DNA from: JANSYL01 sp963921255
GTDB lineage: Bacteria; Pseudomonadota; Alphaproteobacteria; Rhodobacterales; Rhodobacteraceae
Direction: 5' to 3'
DNA: 64,000 nucleotides
NCBI GenBank assembly: GCA_963921255.3
Contig: CAWUEW020000001.1
Coordinates: forward strand, 620,001-684,000
Positions 25,110 to 34,619 of this stretch are shown in pieces. Every line of letters begins with the position of its first letter. The stretch's first letter is position 1. The notes beneath the pieces were generated by a model. The model was given only the letters and a program-made list of their open reading frames with translations, was not told the origin of the DNA and searched no databases. The position numbers were made by a program, and so were the translations under genes.

Positions 25110-28100
25110 ATGCGCGCGTTGCCGCCCGGCGCTTCGGGAATCCTGAGCTATTTCACCCGCCACCGCACGGCGGCCAATCTGCTGCTGGTCATGCTGCTTG
25201 TGGCCGGGATTGCGGCCTTTCAGAACATGCGGGCGCAGTTCTTCCCCGATGTGGTGTCGGACAATGTGGATATTGTCGTCACCTGGGACGGCGCCGGGGC
25301 CGAGGATGTGGACGAAGCCATTGTTGCGGTGATGGAGCCGACGCTTCTGGCCATCCCCGGCGTGGTCAGTTCCAACGCCACCAGCCGCGAGGGCCGCGCC
25401 GATATCGAGCTGGAGTTCGAACCGGGGTGGGACATGACCCGCGCCGCCGACGAGGTCGAGGTTGCGCTCGATAGCATCGCGGACCTGCCGCAGGATGCTG
25501 AAGACCCGGAATTGCGGCGCGGACGCTGGTCGGACCGTGTGACCGATGTCGTGATCACCGGGCCCGTTGCCCCGGCACAGCTTGGGCGCTTTGCGGATGA
25601 ATTCGTCGCGCGGCTGTTCGATCAAGGCGTCACGCAGACCCTGATCCGGGGTGTTGCGGCGCCTGAAACGGTGGTCGAGGTCCCGTCGGCGGCGCTGATC
25701 CGTTACGACATTTCGATGTCCGAGATCGCGCAGGTGATCGGCGCGGCCTCCCAGGCCTCGCCTGCGGGCGATGTGGATGCTGCCAACGCGCGGGTCCGCA
25801 CCGGCGAAGCCGCGCGCAGCGCCGAGGATATCGCGGATCTTCCGCTGCGGGTGAACGACGATGGCTCGGCCCTGCGGGTCGGGGATGTGGCGACCGTTCT
25901 GGTCGGTGGGGTAGATCGGGAGCGCGCCTATTTCGTTGATGAAAACCCCGCGTTGTCGATCCGCGTGAACCGGTCCGAGGATGGGGATGCGATCGGCATC
26001 CAGGCGATTGTCGAGGATGTGGCCGCCGAGATGCAGGCGACCTTGCCCGCAGGCACCAGCATCGACCTGATCCGGACGCTCTCGGAAACCATCTCGGCCC
26101 GATTGAACCTGCTGATCGACAACGCGCTGATCGGCCTTGGGCTGGTGGTGTTGCTGTTGTTCCTGTTCCTCAACGCGCGCACGGCCTTCTGGGTGGCGGC
26201 GGGCATTCCGGTGGCGCTGTTTGCGGCCATCGCGCTGATGTGGGCGGCGGGGATCACGATCAACATGATTTCGCTGTTCGCGCTGATCATCACGTTGGGG
26301 ATCGTCGTGGATGACGCGATCGTGGTGGGGGAACACGCGGATTACCGCGCGCGCCATTTGGGCGAGCCGCCCGTGGTCGCGGCCGAAACCGCGGCCAAAC
26401 GCATGGCCGCCCCGGTCTTTTCGGCCACGATCACAACGGTTCTGGCCTTTGCCGCACTGACGACCGTCGGCGGGCGCTTCGGCAGCCTGATCGCAGATAT
26501 TCCCTTCACGGTGATCGTCGTGCTTCTGGCCAGTCTGGTGGAATGCTTCCTGATCCTGCCGAACCACATGGCGCATGCGCTGGCCCATTCGGCCAAGACC
26601 CATTGGTACGACTGGCCGTCGCGCGTGGTGAACATGGGCTTTGACTGGGTGAAAGAGACCCTGTTCCGCCCGCTGATGCGCCTGGTGATTGTGGCGCGCT
26701 ATCCGGTTCTGGCAGGGGTGATCGTGATCCTGTCGCTGCAAGCCGCCCATTTCATCCGGGGCGACGTGATCTGGCGCTTCTTCAACGCGCCCGAGCAAGG
26801 CAGCGTCACCGGCAACTTCGCGATGGTCGATGGCGCCAGTCGGGCCGACAGCCTCGCCATGATGCGCGAGATGCAGCGCGCCGTCGACGCAGTGTCGACC
26901 CGGCTTGAGGACGAACACGGGGTCAGCCCGACGGTCTATGTGTTGGCCGAGGTTGGCGGAAACTCGGGTGTCGGGCTGTCAGGCGTGGCCAACAAGGACC
27001 GTGATCTTCTGGGCTCGATCGCCATCGAACTGATCGACGCCGACCTGCGCCCCTATTCCAGTTTTGCCTTCGTTGCCGAGTTGCAGGACGAAGTGCGCCA
27101 GATGCCCCTGACCGAAACGGTCAGCTTCCGGGGCTGGCGCGGCGGGCCGGGCGGCGATGCGATCGACGTTCAAATCTTTGGCGCCGATACCGAAACGCTG
27201 AAAGCGGCTGCCGAAGCGGTCCAAACCGCGTTGGTTCCTTTCCCCGAAGTGAGCGCGCTGCAAGACAGCATGGCCTATGACCGCGAGGAACTGAGCCTCG
27301 CGCTCACCCCGCAGGGCGAGGCGTTGGGCTTTGAGATCGGGGCCTTGGGCCGGGTCTTGCGGGATCGGTTGAACGGGGTCGAGGCCGCAACCTATCCCGA
27401 CGGCACGCGCACCGCGACGATCCGGGTGGAGTTGCCCGACGGCGAACTGACGGCCGATTTCCTGGACCGCACGATGCTGCGCGCGGCATCGGGTCAATAC
27501 GTGCCGCTTGCCGATATCGTGACGGTCACCGCGCGACAGGGCTTTTCAACGATCGACCGGGAAAACGGGCTGCGCCTGATTTCGGTCACCGGCGACCTCA
27601 GCGAGGATGATCCGACCCGGGCTGAGGCAGTCATGACCGAGTTGCGCGAGGTCATCCTGCCCCAGGTCGAGGCCGATTTCGGCGTTGCCACGCAACTGTC
27701 GGGTCTGGCCGAGCAGGAACGCGATTTCCTGGGCGATGCGGCCACAGGCTTCATTCTGTGCCTTGTGGGCATCTACCTTGTGCTGGCCTGGATTTTTGCC
27801 AGCTGGACGCGGCCCATGGTGGTGATGGCGATCATCCCCTTCGGGTTGGTCGGCACGATCTACGGGCATCTCCAATGGGACGTGCCGCTGTCGCTGTTCA
27901 CCGTGGTCGGCCTGATCGGCATGACGGGGATCATCATCAATGACAGCATCGTTCTGGTCACGACGGTCGATGAATATGCCGAGGACCGGGGCCTCGTGCC
28001 GGCCATCATCGACGGCACCTGTGACCGGTTGCGGCCGGTGTTGTTGACCACGCTGACGACGGTCCTGGGCCTGGCACCGCTTTTGTTTGAAACCTCGCAG

Positions 28101-28490
28101 CAGGCGCAATTCCTGAAGCCGACGGTGATCACGCTGGTCTACGGCCTGGGCTTTGGCATGGTGATCGTCCTGTTGGTTGTGCCGGCGATTCTGGCGATGC
28201 AGCAGGATGTCGGCCGGCAAGTGGCGGCGTTGCGCCGGGTGTTCGGGCATGTCTCGCTGCACAAGGGCATGACGGCGGCGGTCGTGGCGTTGGGCATGGC
28301 GGTGGCGGGCCTGTTCGCGGCGACGCTTGGCGCCTTCCTGCTGACCGGCGCGATGGTCGGGCCCTTGGCGCAAATCGGGGCGACCACGGGGCTGGCGCTG
28401 GCCACCTTCCTGGGCGGCGCGGCGGCGCTGTGTTTGCTGGCGTGGGTGGTGGCGGCGATGGTGCACGGCGTGGCCCGGGCGCGGGCCTAG
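25110..28490 (+). CDS. RND efflux transporter permease
   Basis: 1126 residues, twelve membrane segments in two halves of AcrB/MexB type, each with a large periplasmic loop. The proton-relay Asp pair is D401-D402 in ITLGIVVDDAIVVGEH. AQFFPDVVSDNVDIVVTWDG near the start is a porter-domain entry, and GLIGMTGIIINDSIVLV marks the second half. The C-terminus is longer than usual, with two extra hydrophobic helices after about residue 1050 (VVALGMAVAGLFAATLGAFL and further). The substrate cannot be told; the FPDV form is typical of a broad group of uncharacterised bacterial pumps. Forms an operon with the adaptor gene. Confidence 0.92.
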   Translation: MRALPPGASGILSYFTRHRTAANLLLVMLLVAGIAAFQNMRAQFFPDVVSDNVDIVVTWDGAGAEDVDEAIVAVMEPTLLAIPGVVSSNATSREGRADIELEFEPGWDMTRAADEVEVALDSIADLPQDAEDPELRRGRWSDRVTDVVITGPVAPAQLGRFADEFVARLFDQGVTQTLIRGVAAPETVVEVPSAALIRYDISMSEIAQVIGAASQASPAGDVDAANARVRTGEAARSAEDIADLPLRVNDDGSALRVGDVATVLVGGVDRERAYFVDENPALSIRVNRSEDGDAIGIQAIVEDVAAEMQATLPAGTSIDLIRTLSETISARLNLLIDNALIGLGLVVLLLFLFLNARTAFWVAAGIPVALFAAIALMWAAGITINMISLFALIITLGIVVDDAIVVGEHADYRARHLGEPPVVAAETAAKRMAAPVFSATITTVLAFAALTTVGGRFGSLIADIPFTVIVVLLASLVECFLILPNHMAHALAHSAKTHWYDWPSRVVNMGFDWVKETLFRPLMRLVIVARYPVLAGVIVILSLQAAHFIRGDVIWRFFNAPEQGSVTGNFAMVDGASRADSLAMMREMQRAVDAVSTRLEDEHGVSPTVYVLAEVGGNSGVGLSGVANKDRDLLGSIAIELIDADLRPYSSFAFVAELQDEVRQMPLTETVSFRGWRGGPGGDAIDVQIFGADTETLKAAAEAVQTALVPFPEVSALQDSMAYDREELSLALTPQGEALGFEIGALGRVLRDRLNGVEAATYPDGTRTATIRVELPDGELTADFLDRTMLRAASGQYVPLADIVTVTARQGFSTIDRENGLRLISVTGDLSEDDPTRAEAVMTELREVILPQVEADFGVATQLSGLAEQERDFLGDAATGFILCLVGIYLVLAWIFASWTRPMVVMAIIPFGLVGTIYGHLQWDVPLSLFTVVGLIGMTGIIINDSIVLVTTVDEYAEDRGLVPAIIDGTCDRLRPVLLTTLTTVLGLAPLLFETSQQAQFLKPTVITLVYGLGFGMVIVLLVVPAILAMQQDVGRQVAALRRVFGHVSLHKGMTAAVVALGMAVAGLFAATLGAFLLTGAMVGPLAQIGATTGLALATFLGGAAALCLLAWVVAAMVHGVARARA

Positions 28491-28503
28491 CGCGCGGTCG
28501 CGT

Positions 28504-29334
28504 TTAGCCGGTGCAGTTGTCCAGCTCGACCGCCATGCGCGTGCCGATGACGGTGATCGTCAGATCACTGCGATCCAGGGCAAACGGCCCGGCATCGGGC
28601 GGCACGACATCGGCGGTCGCGACAACCATACCGCCTTGGCGACGGGTCATGGCCTCGGACACCCAGATCATCGGGTCGTCATGTTCCATCACAACGGTTT
28701 CGTCGTTTCCGACCGAAGGGACGGCGGCGGTCACCGTCACGCGCAGGCCGTCGGAAATGGGTTCGACGGCACAGGTCGCATGACCGGCGCCTGCTTCGGT
28801 GGCGGTCAGCGGGCGGTTTGACAGGGCGGCCCCGATTTCAGGCACACGCGCGTCGGACGGGGGCAGGATGCCGGCCAGATCGACGGTGATCGGCATGCAG
28901 ACATCCATACAAACGCCGAGGTCGAGATCGCCCTCAATCTCAAAACTGCCATCCCCATCGACGGCAAATTCGATCGGCAGGATCACGTCACCCTGATACC
29001 CGATGGAGCGCATGCCATTGGTGAAGAACACCTCGGGGCGCGGCCAGTGAATGGCCATGCCGGTGACCCCTTGGGCCCGGTTGAGGTTCAGGACCGTCGG
29101 CACACCGCCTTCGCCCGGCGCCCGCCAATAGGTTTTCCACCCCGGCGCCAGATCAATACGGATCGCCGCCATGTGACGGCCTTCGGACACGCGCCATCCG
29201 CCCAAGAGCGAAATATCCACCACGTCGTCCGCCGACCGACCGTCGAACTGCGCCAGAGCAGGCGTCGAGACGGCCAACCCACAGGCGAGCGCGGCTGCGG
29301 TAACAACGGATAGTGGTGATGCGCAATTGGTCAT
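28504..29334 (-). CDS. DsbD-alpha-like periplasmic domain protein
   Basis: 276 residues. A Sec signal (about MTNCASPLSVVTAAALACGL, cleaved near ALA) precedes a domain with HWPRPEVFFTNGMRSIGYQGDV and DLGVCMDVCMPI, which is the N-terminal alpha domain of DsbD with its Cys pair. DsbD proper also carries a membrane centre and a thioredoxin end, both absent here. It may take electrons from a separate CcdA-like membrane protein. I chose the ATG at 29334; an in-frame start at 29388 would add 18 residues. Divergent from YqgE. Confidence 0.82.
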   Translation of the reverse strand: MTNCASPLSVVTAAALACGLAVSTPALAQFDGRSADDVVDISLLGGWRVSEGRHMAAIRIDLAPGWKTYWRAPGEGGVPTVLNLNRAQGVTGMAIHWPRPEVFFTNGMRSIGYQGDVILPIEFAVDGDGSFEIEGDLDLGVCMDVCMPITVDLAGILPPSDARVPEIGAALSNRPLTATEAGAGHATCAVEPISDGLRVTVTAAVPSVGNDETVVMEHDDPMIWVSEAMTRRQGGMVVATADVVPPDAGPFALDRSDLTITVIGTRMAVELDNCTG

Positions 29335-29464
29335 GAAGGATGACGTAGGATTGCTTGCAGGGAAAAGGAAATCACGTTTTGGCGACAAATCTTACTGTGG
29401 GGATTCTGTGCGACACCCTTGCAACCGCCTTGCAACGGCGGCGTTCCGTGCCCATCCTTTTGGT

Positions 29465-30046
29465 ATGGTCCGCGCCACACATCCAACCGATTTGACCGGG
29501 CATCTGCTGATCGCGATGCCGGATATGGACGACCCGCGTTTTGCCAACAGCGTCGTGTTTCTGTGCAGTCATTCCGAAGACGGGGCGATGGGTGTCATCA
29601 TCAACAAGCCGCTGGCCGACATTCCGTTTTCCGAGATGCTGGAACAGGTCGACATCGTGCCCAAGGGCGCCGCGCCGGATGTGACGGTCTGCTATGGCGG
29701 CCCGGTGGAACAACGGCGGGGCTTCGTGCTGCATGATTCGGGCGATCGCGGCCGCCAGGGTGGCGACGCGATGCAGGTGGACGGGCGGTTCACGCTGACG
29801 GCGACGCTGGATGTGATGGAAGATCTGGCCGCTGGAACCGGTCCTCAGCATGCGCTGATAATGTTGGGATATTCCGGATGGGGCGCTGGTCAGTTGGAGC
29901 GCGAGATTCAGGACAATGGGTGGCTGACCTGCCCTGCGACCGAACAGCTGGTCTTTGAGACAGAGATGCCCCTGAAATGGGAAGCCGCCCTCGCCAGCCT
30001 CGGGGTACATCCCCTGGCCCTGTCGGCCGAGGCCGGCCGCGCCTAG
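29465..30046 (+). CDS. YqgE/AlgH family protein
   Basis: 193 residues. The protein has DLTGHLLIAMPDMDDPRFANSVVFL, then HSEDGAMGVIINKPL, YGGPVEQRRGFVLH and LGYSGWGAGQLEREI, each a conserved YqgE block. The biochemical role is not established. The start at 29465 is at the conserved N-terminus. It is convergent with the EamA transporter gene, overlapping its end by 4 bp. Confidence 0.9.
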   Translation: MVRATHPTDLTGHLLIAMPDMDDPRFANSVVFLCSHSEDGAMGVIINKPLADIPFSEMLEQVDIVPKGAAPDVTVCYGGPVEQRRGFVLHDSGDRGRQGGDAMQVDGRFTLTATLDVMEDLAAGTGPQHALIMLGYSGWGAGQLEREIQDNGWLTCPATEQLVFETEMPLKWEAALASLGVHPLALSAEAGRA

Positions 30047-30963
30047 GGCTGGTTCGACGTGGCCTTGCGCTGGCGCGCCCGTTCCAGGCCCAGTTGACGC
30101 TCGCGCCAGATGATCAGAACGCCAGCGATCACGATCATGCCCGCGCCGGTCAGCATCGTGGCGCCCGGAACCTCGCCGAACACGGTGTAGCCCACGATGA
30201 TCGCCAGCAGCATCGAGGTGTATTCGAACGGCGCGATCAGCGAGGCATCGGCGTGGCGGTAGCTGGACGTGAGCAGGATCTGCCCGACCCCGCCAAACAG
30301 ACCCGCCGCCACCAACATCGCCAGTACGCCAGGACTGGGCCACGCCCATCCCCAGGGCAGCGTCAGCAGGGACAGAAGCGTCGCGGTGATCGAGAAATAG
30401 AAGACGATGGCCGCGGTGGTTTCCGTCTGGACCAGTTTGCGGACAAACACCTGCGCCAGGGCGGCGCAGACGGCGGCCAGCAACACGACAACCGCGCCGA
30501 GTGTTTCGGTGCTGCTGGCCTGTGTCGGATCGACCTGCAACCGGGGGCTCAGCACGACCAGCACCCCGGCCAGCCCCAAGGCCACCATGCTGAGTCGGAA
30601 GGCCCGCACCTGTTCGCCCAGGAACATCGCGGCGAAGATGACCACGAGGATCGGGGCGGCATAGCCGATGGCCGTCACCTCGGGCAGGGGCAGAAGGCCC
30701 AGGCCCGTGAACATCAGACCCATCGCAGTGGTGCCCACCAGCCCGCGCCAGACATGGCCCATCGGGTTCTGGGTCTTGAGGCCGATCGCCAATTGGCCGC
30801 GCACCGCCAGCCACGCCATGATCACGGGCAGCGCAAAGAGCGAGCGAAAGAACACCGCCTGACCGGGCGGCACGTATTCGGCGCTGGCTTTGACGAAGCT
30901 GGCCATCGTGACGAACACGCAGACCGAGGCGATTTTGAGGGCGATACCACGCAAAGGGGACAT
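30043..30963 (-). CDS. EamA-type (DMT superfamily) transporter
   Basis: 306 residues, ten membrane helices in two five-helix EamA repeats, each ending with a conserved Gly/Pro pattern (MFTGLGLLPLPEVTAIGYAAPI and IAPFEYTSMLLAIIVGYTVFGEVP). VFFRSLFALPVIM is the usual helix 2. Members export metabolites or amino acids; the substrate cannot be read from the sequence. A basic, low-hydrophobicity tail ends the protein. Confidence 0.88.
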   Translation of the reverse strand: MSPLRGIALKIASVCVFVTMASFVKASAEYVPPGQAVFFRSLFALPVIMAWLAVRGQLAIGLKTQNPMGHVWRGLVGTTAMGLMFTGLGLLPLPEVTAIGYAAPILVVIFAAMFLGEQVRAFRLSMVALGLAGVLVVLSPRLQVDPTQASSTETLGAVVVLLAAVCAALAQVFVRKLVQTETTAAIVFYFSITATLLSLLTLPWGWAWPSPGVLAMLVAAGLFGGVGQILLTSSYRHADASLIAPFEYTSMLLAIIVGYTVFGEVPGATMLTGAGMIVIAGVLIIWRERQLGLERARQRKATSNQP

Positions 30964-31299
30964 GGGGCGGGGATACGCCCATGTGTCGACCCAGACAAGC
31001 GGGTGGGGATCTCGGGCTGATTGGTCGTTGATTGCGAGCGATGAAGCGGCGCCGCCCCAAGGGCGGATCGGTTGCGTGATCCGGCGTGTCAGACCGGATG
31101 TGCCAGCGGTCAGATGCGGGATGTGGACTTGGCCCAATGAGGGGGCTGTCTGCGCCCGGTCCCGCGCGAACCGTCCTCAACCTGTGGCCACGGCGCAGTG
31201 TCTAGCGGAAAAAGGTTAAGGAACCGTTGGTCCGGGACACGAAAATCGCCCGGCGTGCCGTCGGCCGCCGGGCTGTGTCTTGGGACGGGATGCTTTGCG
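30964..31299. other. Intergenic region without recognisable gene
   Basis: 336 bp between the start of the EamA gene and the end of the alcohol dehydrogenase gene, both on the minus strand. Small open frames here have neither a ribosome site nor a recognisable product. I see no tRNA or strong hairpin. It should contain the EamA promoter. Confidence 0.4.
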
Positions 31300-32283
31300 T
31301 CAGACCACGACGACATTGCCGCGCTTGTGGCCGGTTTCGACATAGCTGTGCGCCTCGACCAGATCCGAAAGCGGGTAGGTCCGGTCCATCAGCGGGGCGA
31401 ATTTGCCGGCGCGGCTGAGATCGATGATCTGTTCGAAGTAAACGCGCAGCTGCTCGGGTTTGACGAGGCCTGCGGCGGCGAAATGCGCGGTTTTCGATCC
31501 GAACAGGCGCGAGGTCAGCAGGTCGCGCAGCAGGCCAAGCGTCAGAACGGGGCTGATGAAGCGCCCGCCCTTGATCAGCGCCTTCTTCGCCGCGCCGAAA
31601 GAGGCAACGCCGATCGTATCGAAGATCACGTCGTAATCGGCGCCCCGTTCCAGCCCGTCGGTTTCGGCGTAGTCGATGGTTTCGTCTGCCCCGAGGTCCG
31701 ACAGGAGCTTGGCATTCCGGGCGCTGGCCGTGGCGGTCACGTGGGCGCCCATGGCCGCGGCGAACTGCACGGCGGCGCTGCCCAGGCTGCCCGCCCCGGC
31801 GAGGATCAGAACCCGGTCGCCGGGTTTCACCTGGCCGACATGGTTGAGGAAGTGCCAGGAGGTCATGGCGCCATCGCCCATCACGGCGGCCTCTTCATGG
31901 GTCAGCGTGGCGGGCTTTTTCACAAGGGCGCCGTCCTCCTCCAGGGTGATATGGGTGGCGTTGGTGCCGAACTTCATGCCCGACAGGCCAAAGACCTCAT
32001 CCCCGACGGCAAAGCGGGTGACAGCGGCGCCGACGGCGATCACTTCACCGGACAGGCAGGTGCCCGACAGATCGGCGTGGGGTTTCTTCAGGCCCAGAAA
32101 GAGCCGTGCGAATTTCGGCTTGCCGGCGCGCATCATACCGTCGGCGCGGGTGACGGCCGAGGCGCGGATGCGGATCAGAACTTCCGTCGCTTCCGGGGCC
32201 GCGACAGGGCGGTGGACGGGGGCCAGAACCTGCGGGCCGCCATAGGTTTGGACGCTCCAGGCTGAGAGGGTTGCGGTGGTCAT
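31300..32283 (-). CDS. NAD(P)-dependent alcohol dehydrogenase / quinone-reductase-like MDR protein
   Basis: 327 residues of the medium-chain dehydrogenase family. The GroES-like half holds VLIRIRASAVTRADGMMRAG and LSGTCLSGEVIAVGAAVTRF; the nucleotide-binding half has VLILAGAGSLGSAAVQFAAAMGA. Zinc-binding Cys/His of classic alcohol dehydrogenases are missing at the usual places, so a zinc-free quinone-oxidoreductase-type enzyme is likely. It is divergent from a LysR regulator whose likely operator lies in the 97-bp gap, suggesting control by that protein. Confidence 0.86.
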   Translation of the reverse strand: MTTATLSAWSVQTYGGPQVLAPVHRPVAAPEATEVLIRIRASAVTRADGMMRAGKPKFARLFLGLKKPHADLSGTCLSGEVIAVGAAVTRFAVGDEVFGLSGMKFGTNATHITLEEDGALVKKPATLTHEEAAVMGDGAMTSWHFLNHVGQVKPGDRVLILAGAGSLGSAAVQFAAAMGAHVTATASARNAKLLSDLGADETIDYAETDGLERGADYDVIFDTIGVASFGAAKKALIKGGRFISPVLTLGLLRDLLTSRLFGSKTAHFAAAGLVKPEQLRVYFEQIIDLSRAGKFAPLMDRTYPLSDLVEAHSYVETGHKRGNVVVV

Positions 32284-32350
32284 GGTGTGTTCCTTTCTCG
32301 ATTGCATGAGAGAGGAATAGGGGATTAATAATGATCCTAATATTGACGGA

Positions 32351-32379
32351 AATGAACCAGAATGGTTCAAAAATGAACC
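32351..32379. promoter_or_regulatory. Probable LysR operator between divergent genes
   Basis: TGAACC-N5-GGTTCA is a perfect inverted repeat at 32353-32369, and the half site AATGAACC of 32351-32358 recurs in direct order at 32372-32379, right before the GTG start of the LysR gene. A LysR recognition site plus a second half site would fit this layout. Binding is inferred from position and symmetry. Confidence 0.6.
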
Positions 32380-32380
32380 G

Positions 32381-33271
32381 GTGACGATCGATTGGAAATC
32401 CTTGCCCGCCTTTTTGGCGGTGGCGCGCGCGGGGTCCCTGCGGGCGGGGGCCGAACAGATGGGCGGCACCCACGCCACTCTGCGCCGCCAGGTCGAAGGG
32501 CTGGAGGCGCAGTTGGGCACGCAACGGTTCCGGCGCGGCGCGGACGGGCTGAGCCTGACGGCCGCTGGCCGCCGTTTGCTGCCCGAAGCGCTGGAGGCCG
32601 AGGCGGCGTTGCTCAAGGGGTTCAACGCCGTGAAGGGTCTGGACCGCGAGGCCGGCGGGCGCATACGTCTGTCGGTCGATCCGATGACCGCGCATTTCCT
32701 GCTGGCGCCCGTGCTGGCCGAGTTTGCATCGCTTTACCCGGAGATCGAGTTGATCCTGCAGCTGTCCTACGAGATCGATTCGATTGCGCAGGACGAAACC
32801 GATGTCTCGATCCGCCATGTCCTGGAGGTGGAAGAGGACGCGGTGGGCCGCAAGCTGTTTCCCCTGAGCCTTGGGGTCTTCGCGGCGCGCAGCTATATCG
32901 ACCGCGCCTTGCCCGAGGCCGGGCGACGGGGGGCTGGCCTGACGTGGATTGGCTACGGCGATACGCCGGAACTGCGGGCCATGGTGGCCAATTCGGCCTT
33001 TCCCGAAGCGCGCGTGCGTCACGGGGTGATGGACCCCGCCATGCATTTGCACCTGGCCCGTGCCGGGGCGGGGATGACCTTCCTGCCGACCTGGGTGACG
33101 TCCGTCTTCCCCGAATTGCAGCGCGTGCCCGGCACCACGCTGGACCAGCGCCGCTCAACCTGGATCCTGCTGCACGGCGACCTGCGCCGCGTCCGCCGCG
33201 TCCGGCTCCTGGTCGACTACCTCGCCGACGCCCTTCTGGAGCGCCGGGCGGAGTTCATCGGGGCGGGGTAG
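32381..33271 (+). CDS. LysR family transcriptional regulator
   Basis: 296 residues with GTG start at 32381. The helix-turn-helix lies in residues about 3-60 (LPAFLAVARAGSLRAGAEQM; THATLRRQVEGLEAQLG), somewhat divergent from the usual LysR HTH (GGTHATLRRQV in place of SQSAVSRQI). An effector domain of two alpha/beta lobes follows. It is divergent from the dehydrogenase gene, which is its probable target, with an inverted repeat in between. Confidence 0.88.
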   Translation: MTIDWKSLPAFLAVARAGSLRAGAEQMGGTHATLRRQVEGLEAQLGTQRFRRGADGLSLTAAGRRLLPEALEAEAALLKGFNAVKGLDREAGGRIRLSVDPMTAHFLLAPVLAEFASLYPEIELILQLSYEIDSIAQDETDVSIRHVLEVEEDAVGRKLFPLSLGVFAARSYIDRALPEAGRRGAGLTWIGYGDTPELRAMVANSAFPEARVRHGVMDPAMHLHLARAGAGMTFLPTWVTSVFPELQRVPGTTLDQRRSTWILLHGDLRRVRRVRLLVDYLADALLERRAEFIGAG

Positions 33272-33277
33272 CGGCCC

Positions 33278-34096
33278 TCAGTTCCCTTCCAGCTGCTTCA
33301 CGAGCTTGCCGAGGAAGTTGCTCATGTCGCCGCAGCCCGCCTGGGACCAGCCGCCGTCGACGGCGAGGATCTGGCCGCTGACATAGGCACCCAGATCGGA
33401 GCCGAGGAAGACGCAGGCATTGCCGATGTCCTCGGGCTGACCAAGGCGGCCAACGGGCACGGTCGACGCCACTTTGGCCAGCGCTTCGGGGCCGGGGGCG
33501 AGGCGTGCCATGCCTTCGGTGCCTTCGATCGGGCCGGGCACGACCGAGTTCACGCGGATGCCGTCGCCGCCCCATTCCATCGCCAGCGTCCGGGTGACCA
33601 TGTCGACGCCGGCCTTGGCGGCACAGACATGGGCCTGGGCCTGCATCGGCAGGAAGGCCTGGGGGGCCGAGATGTTGATGACGCTGGCGCCGGGTTTCTT
33701 CAGGAACGGGAAGGATGCCTTCATCACGTGGATCGTGCCCATCAGGTCGATGTCGACGACGCTCTTGAAGGCGTTGACGGACATGCCGTTCACCGTCGCG
33801 GGGAAGTTGCCTGCCGCGCCGGACACCAGCACGTCGAAATCGCCCCATGCGGCGTGCACGCTGGCCAGCCCCTCGGTCACGGCGTCGAAATCGCGGACAT
33901 CGGCGGAGAAGCCCATCGCCTCGGCCCCGAGGGCCGTCAGCGACGCAAGGGTGTCGTCGACCTTGTCCTGCTTCCGGCTGGCAACAGCGACCTTCGCGCC
34001 ATGCGCGGCGTAAAGCTCGGCAATGCCGCGATTGATGCCGCTGGTCCCTCCGACCACGACGACGGTTTTTCCGGAGACATCGATTGTAAGTGCCAT
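33278..34096 (-). CDS. SDR oxidoreductase, 2,4-dienoyl-CoA reductase-like
   Basis: 272 residues. The NAD(P) motif VVVGGTSGINRGIAEL is at residues 12-27. The usual catalytic YxxxK is replaced: the region reads AHVCAAKAGVDMVTRTLAMEWG, where the Tyr is lost and the Lys kept, as in peroxisomal 2,4-dienoyl-CoA reductases (DECR2). PGPIEGTEGMARL is another DECR mark. It would reduce 2,4-dienoyl-CoA with NADPH during oxidation of polyunsaturated fatty acids. The assignment rests on motif resemblance. Not clearly in an operon. Confidence 0.85.
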   Translation of the reverse strand: MALTIDVSGKTVVVVGGTSGINRGIAELYAAHGAKVAVASRKQDKVDDTLASLTALGAEAMGFSADVRDFDAVTEGLASVHAAWGDFDVLVSGAAGNFPATVNGMSVNAFKSVVDIDLMGTIHVMKASFPFLKKPGASVINISAPQAFLPMQAQAHVCAAKAGVDMVTRTLAMEWGGDGIRVNSVVPGPIEGTEGMARLAPGPEALAKVASTVPVGRLGQPEDIGNACVFLGSDLGAYVSGQILAVDGGWSQAGCGDMSNFLGKLVKQLEGN

Positions 34097-34191
34097 GGTG
34101 TCCGCCCTTCCCCTTCTGGACTGTTCCGGGGTGTCTTATCGCGGATCGGGCGCGCGGCCTATCGCAACGTTGCGGCACGCCGGGTTGCCGG

Positions 34192-34611
34192 TCAGACGAA
34201 CGGCTTTATGAAAAAGATCCGATCCTCGGCGGCAACCCGGCCGGGGAGGCGGGAGATTTCCTCGAATCCGAGGGCGGCGTAGAAATGCGGGGCCTGAAAG
34301 CCGAACGTATCCACGTTGACGCCAAGGGCGCCCTGCGTCCGGGCCATATCCTCGGCCTTGTCCATCAGGGCGCGCCCGATCCCGCCGCCGCGTGCCGCGG
34401 GATCCACGGCCAGCAGCATGATCCAAAGCCATCCATAGACGATCTGCCCGCCAAACCACCCGACCTCGGTGCCATTCTGCCGGGCGACGAGGTTGATTTC
34501 GACCGGGGCCCAGGGGTGCCCGGCGTCGGTCGAGGCCTGCTGCAGCACCTCGGCCAAGCGCGCCCGCCCGGCCGTCGGGTCGCCGGATTGGAGTTCAATT
34601 TCGAAGGTCAT
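34192..34611 (-). CDS. GNAT family N-acetyltransferase
   Basis: 139 residues. Acetyl-CoA-binding pyrophosphate loop DPAARGGGIGRALM (motif A, R/QxxGxG/A) and the terminal VDTFGFQAPHFYAALGFEEI segment are typical of GNAT. It starts 9 bp after the stop of pheA, with an alternative TTG at 34623 overlapping that stop. Substrate unknown. Confidence 0.86.
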   Translation of the reverse strand: MTFEIELQSGDPTAGRARLAEVLQQASTDAGHPWAPVEINLVARQNGTEVGWFGGQIVYGWLWIMLLAVDPAARGGGIGRALMDKAEDMARTQGALGVNVDTFGFQAPHFYAALGFEEISRLPGRVAAEDRIFFIKPFV

Positions 34612-34619
34612 GTGACCGG

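Noticed and set aside
24723..26918. Open frame of 731 codons on the minus strand
   Set aside because: Antisense to the RND adaptor and permease genes, with no conserved segment.
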